Source: Methanosarcinales archaeon
GTDB taxonomy: Archaea; Halobacteriota; Methanosarcinia; Methanosarcinales; Methanocomedenaceae
Direction of reading: 5' to 3'
NCBI GenBank assembly: GCA_030638625.1
Contig: DAOWEE010000092.1
Coordinates: 1 to 19,085 of the forward strand
DNA: 19,085 nucleotides
In this document: in pieces, positions 15,265 to 19,085 of the stretch
How positions within the stretch are numbered: position 1 is the stretch's first letter
Layout of the letters: each line of letters begins with the position of its first letter
The notes under the pieces: generated by a model
What the model was told of the DNA's origin: nothing
Databases searched by the model: none
What the model saw: the letters and a program-made list of their open reading frames with translations, nothing else
Position numbers and translations under genes: made by a program

Positions 15265-16353
15265 TTGGCAAGTGGTAAAAAAAACAATAAAGATGAGAGT
15301 AAAGTAAAGACCGAGGAAAAGACCGAGGAAAAGACCGAGGAAAAGACCATTGAAAAGATATTCATTGGAGTGGATTTCGGTACATCCAAGATTGCGATGA
15401 CGACCAGTAGTGGTAAGAGCATATTGGAGCAGAATGTGGTTGGATATCCTAAGGACGCTATATCATCAAAATTTCTCAAAAAAGAGGTACTCTATGGGGC
15501 CGAGGCTTTAAAACACCGGGTTGCCCTCAATATCCACCGGCCCATTGAATGTGGAGTTTTAAAGACTAACAAGGAAGATCTTGATGCCGCAAAAGGGTTA
15601 CTTGAATACTGTTTAAATTCACTAAACCTGCCAGACGACGCGGAAACCTATGCAATACTGGGAGTTCCGGCTAAGGCAAGTGTACTGAGCAAAAAGATCT
15701 TGACAGAAATGACCAAAGATTTTTTCACAGGTGTTATGGTTGCAAGCGACCCGTTCTGTGTAGCATATGAACTTGGGTTACTTGAAAACGTAATGGTTGT
15801 GGATATCGGTGCTGGAACTACTGACATTTGCAGGGTGCGGGGAACACTTCCTGAGCCTGAGGATATGACGAGTTTTGGTAAAGCCGGGGATTATATTGAT
15901 GACAGTTTGATAAAATCGATAACTTCTGACTATACCAGTGCCATGGTAACCAAGGAGATGGCAAAAAGGTGGAAGGAAGAGTATGGGTTTGTGGGAGAGC
16001 CATCAAAAGACTGTGAAGTAGATGTACCTGTGGATTCATCCACAATTAAACTGTCAATAGTACAGGAATTGAAGGATGCATGTGAATCTATTGTACCTCC
16101 AATAATTGAAGGGATTACCAGTCTCATAGCTACCTATGACCCTGATTTCAGAGAAGAACTGAGAAACAATATCATTGTTTCCGGCGGTGGCAGTCTGATA
16201 AAGAACATTGACGAATTTATCGAAGAAGAACTCTCAATCGTAGGTGGAGGAAAAGTAACTGTCATAAAGGAAGATCCATTTACCGCTGGGTCAAAAGGTG
16301 CCTTGAAACTTGCCATAGATATGCCAGATGATTACTGGAAAAAACTAATATAA
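15265..16353 (+). CDS. MamK-like actin-family filament protein
   Basis: A 362-residue prokaryotic actin homologue. The ATPase motifs are intact: phosphate-1 VDFGTSKIA (D37-K42), phosphate-2 VVDIGAGTTDI (D180-D187), adenosine motif VSGGGSLIKNID (G307-G309), and a connect-2-like FTAGSKGALKLA. Beyond these, NVVGYPKD, LGVPAKAS, SDPFCVAYELG, CRVRGTLPEPEDM, KAGDYIDD, and the C-terminal MPDDYWKKL line up with MamK, the magnetosome-aligning filament, as I remember its sequence, and fit it better than MreB, ParM or crenactin. The first 31 residues are an extra charged tail built on a KTEE repeat. The start is TTG with a plausible upstream GGTAGTGAT. The next gene, 26 bases downstream, encodes a large coiled-coil protein, so the two probably form an operon. 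No other magnetosome gene is present, so a magnetosome role is not claimed and no symbol is given. The filament might position another cargo. Confidence 0.8.
   Translation: MASGKKNNKDESKVKTEEKTEEKTEEKTIEKIFIGVDFGTSKIAMTTSSGKSILEQNVVGYPKDAISSKFLKKEVLYGAEALKHRVALNIHRPIECGVLKTNKEDLDAAKGLLEYCLNSLNLPDDAETYAILGVPAKASVLSKKILTEMTKDFFTGVMVASDPFCVAYELGLLENVMVVDIGAGTTDICRVRGTLPEPEDMTSFGKAGDYIDDSLIKSITSDYTSAMVTKEMAKRWKEEYGFVGEPSKDCEVDVPVDSSTIKLSIVQELKDACESIVPPIIEGITSLIATYDPDFREELRNNIIVSGGGSLIKNIDEFIEEELSIVGGGKVTVIKEDPFTAGSKGALKLAIDMPDDYWKKLI
15307..15354 (+). repeat. 12-bp coding tandem repeat (KTEE repeats)
   Basis: Three exact copies of AAGACCGAGGAA fill 15307-15342, and a fourth changed copy (AAGACCATTGAA) follows at 15343-15354. 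They encode KTEE-KTEE-KTEE-KTIE in the N-terminal tail of the actin-like protein. The tail ahead of the conserved core therefore looks recently expanded and may vary in length between strains. Confidence 0.9.
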
Positions 16354-16379
16354 TGAGTCAGTAATATATTCATTAAGGC

Positions 16380-19085
16380 ATGACCAAGGATAATGAGGAG
16401 CAAGATGAAGGGTCTAAGAGGATTCTGACTCGTTGGGTGCATTATTTAATTCAGCAGTTCGGCAAAACAGAGCTGGAAGGACTGCTGAATAGATATGTAC
16501 GAATGAAGTGGATTGATGAATCCATAAAAGCTTCAGTGCTGAAGATTTCAGAAACTGTTGACGTGGAAACATCCAAAGACCCTCAATATAATGACCATCT
16601 TGGTATTTCATACCTTTTTATCCAGAAATTAAATGGGAAATATGTTAATGATGACATGCTTCCCCCATATGATGGGGAATGGGATGAGGAAATTGCCCCC
16701 ATCAAAACTCCTAAGGTATCAGGGAAGGTAAAGCCCACAATCAAAGATGTGGTTGCAGTACCTAAAGATGAAGCTGAGGATGAACTTGGCTCTTTTTTTG
16801 GTTCGTTAAAGAAACCGCGTGCCGATTCAAAAAGTGTTACGTCTGCTGTTCAGGCATCTGAACCTGATGGAAAATCCAAAGTTACTCCCATTGAAAATGC
16901 TTTTGAAGATGATGAACTTCCTTCTGCGGTAGAAAAGAAATCAGAGTCCGAATCAGTAGAAAAAGGAACTGATGAACCGATCCCAGAGGGGTATGAAGAT
17001 TTTGATAAACTGGATTCTTTTTTTGGTTCGTTAAAGAAACCGCGTGCAGATTCAAAGAGTGTTACTTCCGCTGTTCAGACATCTGAACCTGATGGAAAAT
17101 CCAAATCTAAACCTGCTCCCTTTAAAAGTGCCATTGACGATAAAGAAGCCTTTTCTACAGTAGGAGAGAAATCAGAGTCTGAATCAGTAGAAAAAGGAAC
17201 TGATGAACCGGTCGCTGAGGGTTATGAAGATTTTGATAAACTGGATTCTTTTTTTGGTACGTTAAAGAAGGTGCCAGGTGAAAAAAAGCAGGTTGTTGAA
17301 ACAGAATTAGTATCTGTTAAAGATGATGTCGAACAGAAAAGTACAATTTCTGACATTCCGGCATCTGATACAATTCCACAACAATCTCAGCCTGATGTTA
17401 CTCATGACCATCAAGAATTGCAGGGAAAAATGCGTGACATGGAAAAGCTGAGATCTAATCTCGAATCCTTGAAACTTGAAAACAAGAAGGCACAGGAAGA
17501 GATTGATGCAAGGCGTTCTGAAATTCTTGAAAGGTCAAAGCTTGCTGATGAAGAACGGCAAAAACTTGATAAATCACTGGCAGAAAATTCTGAAAAAATC
17601 GGTAAATTAGGTGAGCATGAATCTGATATCAAATCTAAAACAGTGAATATCAGTGAACTGGAACGCTTAAAGTCTGAGCTGGAATCTGATTTAGGTGAGA
17701 TTGAGAATAAAAGACAAGAACTTGCTGATGAAAAATCGAGATTGGCATCCGAACATGCAAAAATAGATTCACAAGAGGAAAAACTTGATGAGTCAAGAAA
17801 AAGGCTGGACGTTGAATTCAAAAATATTTCTGAAAAACAAAGTGAACTTGAGACGCTCAAAACCCAAAATCAAAGCGAGTTTGATAAAATACAAAAAGAA
17901 AAGCTTGAACTGGAGAAAGAGCGACGACAGGTTGAGAAAGAAAAAGGAAAGCTGGACAAGGATGCGAAACAAGCCAGGGAAAAAAGGGTAAAATCTGAAA
18001 AGGAATTGAAGGCACTTTACAAAACAGAATCAAAGCTGGATTCTGACATCAAGAAATTCGAGAAAAAGAAGACAAAATTTGAAGATGAATTTGAAAAACT
18101 GAATATCACTCAGAACGATATTGTCCGGCTAAAAAGTGAGAATGAAGAAAAGTTAGCTGAACTGCAAAGCAGGCAGGAAGAGGTCAGGAATAATAAATCC
18201 AACCTTAATAGGGACATTGACGAAATAAAAGTTCGGCAACAGGAACTGCGAGACTTAAAAACACGGATAGAATCGGAAGAGGGTGACCTTAACACTAAAA
18301 AAGATGAACTGGATAAACTGAAATCCAGTGTTACATCCCAACAGGCAGACCTTGAAAATGCTGAAAAAGAACTTGAGATTGAAAAATCGCAGATGTCAGA
18401 ACAGTCGGCTCTCACTGAGGAAGAAAATGCTAAACTGGAAATCCTGATCAAAGAAAAGTCTAAGAAACGTTCAGAACTGGATGCGCTTGAAGAGGATATC
18501 AATACCAGGACAAAAGAGATTCAGGAACAGGAAAAACAGACCAATGATGTCAAGCGAAAGACTGAATCCGATTTAGCTGAATTGAATAAAAAGCAGCAAG
18601 AATTAGATGCTGCTAAAGTCAAGGTTGAGTTAGATAGTGATAAATTACAGAAATCAAGAGTTGAGATTGAAGCGCAGAAGGCAGAACTCCTGGAAAATGC
18701 AAGATTAGCAAAGGAAGATAGTGAAAATCTGGATAAAGAACTAAGTAATCTGGAGGATAGACGTTCTAAACTTACAACCTTGAAAGAAGAATTAAAAGTC
18801 AATGAGGCTGAGGTTGAAGCTTTTGAAGCTGATAAGAAAAGGTTAGAAGCCGAGTCTTCAGAAATTAGTAAAAAGCAGATTGAGCTGGAAGCTTCGAAGG
18901 TAAAACTTGAAGGTGATAGTGACGAGTTACAAAAATCAAGGGATGAACTTGAAGACCATCAGTCTGAACTCCAGAAACAGGTAAGACTGGCAAATGAAGA
19001 TAAAGAAAAACTTGATGAAGAACTAAGTAATCTGGAGGATAGACGTTCTAAACTTACAACCTTGAAAGAAGAATTAAAAGTCAAT
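16380..19085 (+). CDS. Giant coiled-coil protein with N-terminal FlaD/E (ArlD/E)-like domain, partial at 3' end
   Basis: An open frame of 902 codons with no stop before the window ends. Residues about 14-88 (RILTRWVHYLIQQFGKTEL, LLNRYVRMKWIDESI, NDHLGISYLFIQKLNGK) resemble the archaellum FlaD/E domain: a tryptophan-led helix, a WI-x-E segment and a closing DHL...L helix. Residues about 90-343 are acidic, Ser/Glu/Lys-rich and probably disordered. They carry three DSFFG(S/T)LKK-type motifs at about 138-145, 213-220 and 290-297. From about 344 onward the protein is a heptad-rich coiled coil with no proline, roughly 560 residues in view, ending inside a duplicated block. It has no membrane segment. 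It follows the actin-like gene by 26 bases with a weak AAGG before the ATG, so it is probably co-transcribed and a partner of that filament; that is inference. The FlaD/E call rests on recalled motif shape only. Confidence 0.75.
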   Translation, partial: MTKDNEEQDEGSKRILTRWVHYLIQQFGKTELEGLLNRYVRMKWIDESIKASVLKISETVDVETSKDPQYNDHLGISYLFIQKLNGKYVNDDMLPPYDGEWDEEIAPIKTPKVSGKVKPTIKDVVAVPKDEAEDELGSFFGSLKKPRADSKSVTSAVQASEPDGKSKVTPIENAFEDDELPSAVEKKSESESVEKGTDEPIPEGYEDFDKLDSFFGSLKKPRADSKSVTSAVQTSEPDGKSKSKPAPFKSAIDDKEAFSTVGEKSESESVEKGTDEPVAEGYEDFDKLDSFFGTLKKVPGEKKQVVETELVSVKDDVEQKSTISDIPASDTIPQQSQPDVTHDHQELQGKMRDMEKLRSNLESLKLENKKAQEEIDARRSEILERSKLADEERQKLDKSLAENSEKIGKLGEHESDIKSKTVNISELERLKSELESDLGEIENKRQELADEKSRLASEHAKIDSQEEKLDESRKRLDVEFKNISEKQSELETLKTQNQSEFDKIQKEKLELEKERRQVEKEKGKLDKDAKQAREKRVKSEKELKALYKTESKLDSDIKKFEKKKTKFEDEFEKLNITQNDIVRLKSENEEKLAELQSRQEEVRNNKSNLNRDIDEIKVRQQELRDLKTRIESEEGDLNTKKDELDKLKSSVTSQQADLENAEKELEIEKSQMSEQSALTEEENAKLEILIKEKSKKRSELDALEEDINTRTKEIQEQEKQTNDVKRKTESDLAELNKKQQELDAAKVKVELDSDKLQKSRVEIEAQKAELLENARLAKEDSENLDKELSNLEDRRSKLTTLKEELKVNEAEVEAFEADKKRLEAESSEISKKQIELEASKVKLEGDSDELQKSRDELEDHQSELQKQVRLANEDKEKLDEELSNLEDRRSKLTTLKEELKVN
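16791..17270 (+). repeat. Three imperfect repeats encoding the SFFG(S/T)LKK motif
   Basis: Copies begin at 16791, 17016 and 17247, spaced 225 and 231 bases (75 and 77 codons). The first two share about 90 bases nearly unchanged, covering SFFGSLKKPRADSKSV and the following SEPDGKSK. The block ESESVEKGTDEP and EGYEDFDKLD precedes the second and third motif. Strong protein-level conservation of the FF-G-LKK core inside a disordered linker marks it as a likely binding peptide. Confidence 0.88.
18585..19085 (+). repeat. 282-bp (94-residue) tandem duplication in the coiled coil, second copy cut by window end
   Basis: The segment 18585-18866 is followed directly by a second copy from 18867 to the window end, with a constant offset of 282 bases. 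The first parts of the two copies have diverged, but 18736-18803 and 19018-19085 are identical over at least 68 bases, up to the edge. This points to recent duplication or gene conversion. Further copies may lie beyond the window. Confidence 0.9.

Noticed and set aside
16791..17270. CRISPR-like or intergenic repeats
   Set aside because: Spacings are multiples of three, the frame stays open, and conservation is highest at the protein level, so these are coding repeats.
17411..18802. Serine-rich open frames on the minus strand opposite the coiled-coil gene
   Set aside because: They are mirror products of the Glu/Lys/Leu-rich coding strand, with no start signals or recognisable domains.
15265..19085. 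A magnetosome gene island
   Set aside because: Only a MamK-like gene is present. None of mamA, B, E, I, M, O, P or Q nor mad genes can be recognised. The PDZ-containing protease at 11467 is a site-2 protease, not the trypsin-like MamE.

Overview
The window comes from an archaeon, most likely a methanogen or methane-oxidising relative in the Methanosarcinales/ANME-2 part of the Euryarchaeota. The support is a group II chaperonin (thermosome), a four-gene pyruvate:ferredoxin oxidoreductase operon, an MsvR-type redox regulator (known from methanogens), a DUF460 RNase H-like protein, archaeal Tsr3, AT-rich TATA-type promoters with short or absent leaders, and several TTG starts. The lineage is an inference from gene content. 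No 16S, mcr or other marker gene is present. I saw no tRNA, rRNA, CRISPR array, transposase or integrase.

Layout. At 97-2070 (+) lies a DUF460/COG2433 protein with two RNase H-like folds separated from its C-terminal domain by a coiled coil. At about 2152-2904 (+) is msvR, with two inverted repeats of the same 5-6-5 geometry bracketing its TATA box. The first closely resembles the published MsvR box. Convergent to it, 9 bases away, is the minus-strand operon porG-porD-porA-porB (5867 down to 2914). Upstream of that on the same strand is the thermosome gene (7721-6057), ended by a clear hairpin plus T-run. From 7927 to 11009 (+) there is an eight-helix membrane protein, a MoxR/CbbQ/GvpN-class AAA+ ATPase and a VWA-like protein with a degraded metal site. 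These look like one unit. Next come cutA (-), a two-PDZ site-2 protease (+), a RecA/KaiC-fold protein with a destroyed Walker A (+), tsr3 (-) and an OsmC-family protein (+).

The most unusual part is 15265-19085 (+). It holds a bacterial-actin homologue that resembles the magnetosome filament protein MamK along its whole length more than it resembles MreB or crenactin. It is followed after 26 bases by a very long gene that runs off the window (at least 902 codons). That protein starts with a domain resembling the archaellum protein FlaD/E (ArlD/E). It continues as an acidic disordered linker carrying three copies of a DSFFG-S/T-LKK motif, then more than 550 residues of uninterrupted coiled coil that contains a recent 94-residue tandem duplication. 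I read the pair as a candidate archaeal cytoskeletal module: a MamK-like filament plus a long tether or scaffold that borrows an archaellum-type docking domain. No magnetosome biogenesis genes (mamA, B, E, I, M, O, Q) and no archaellum genes lie in this window, so a direct magnetosome or motility role is not supported here.
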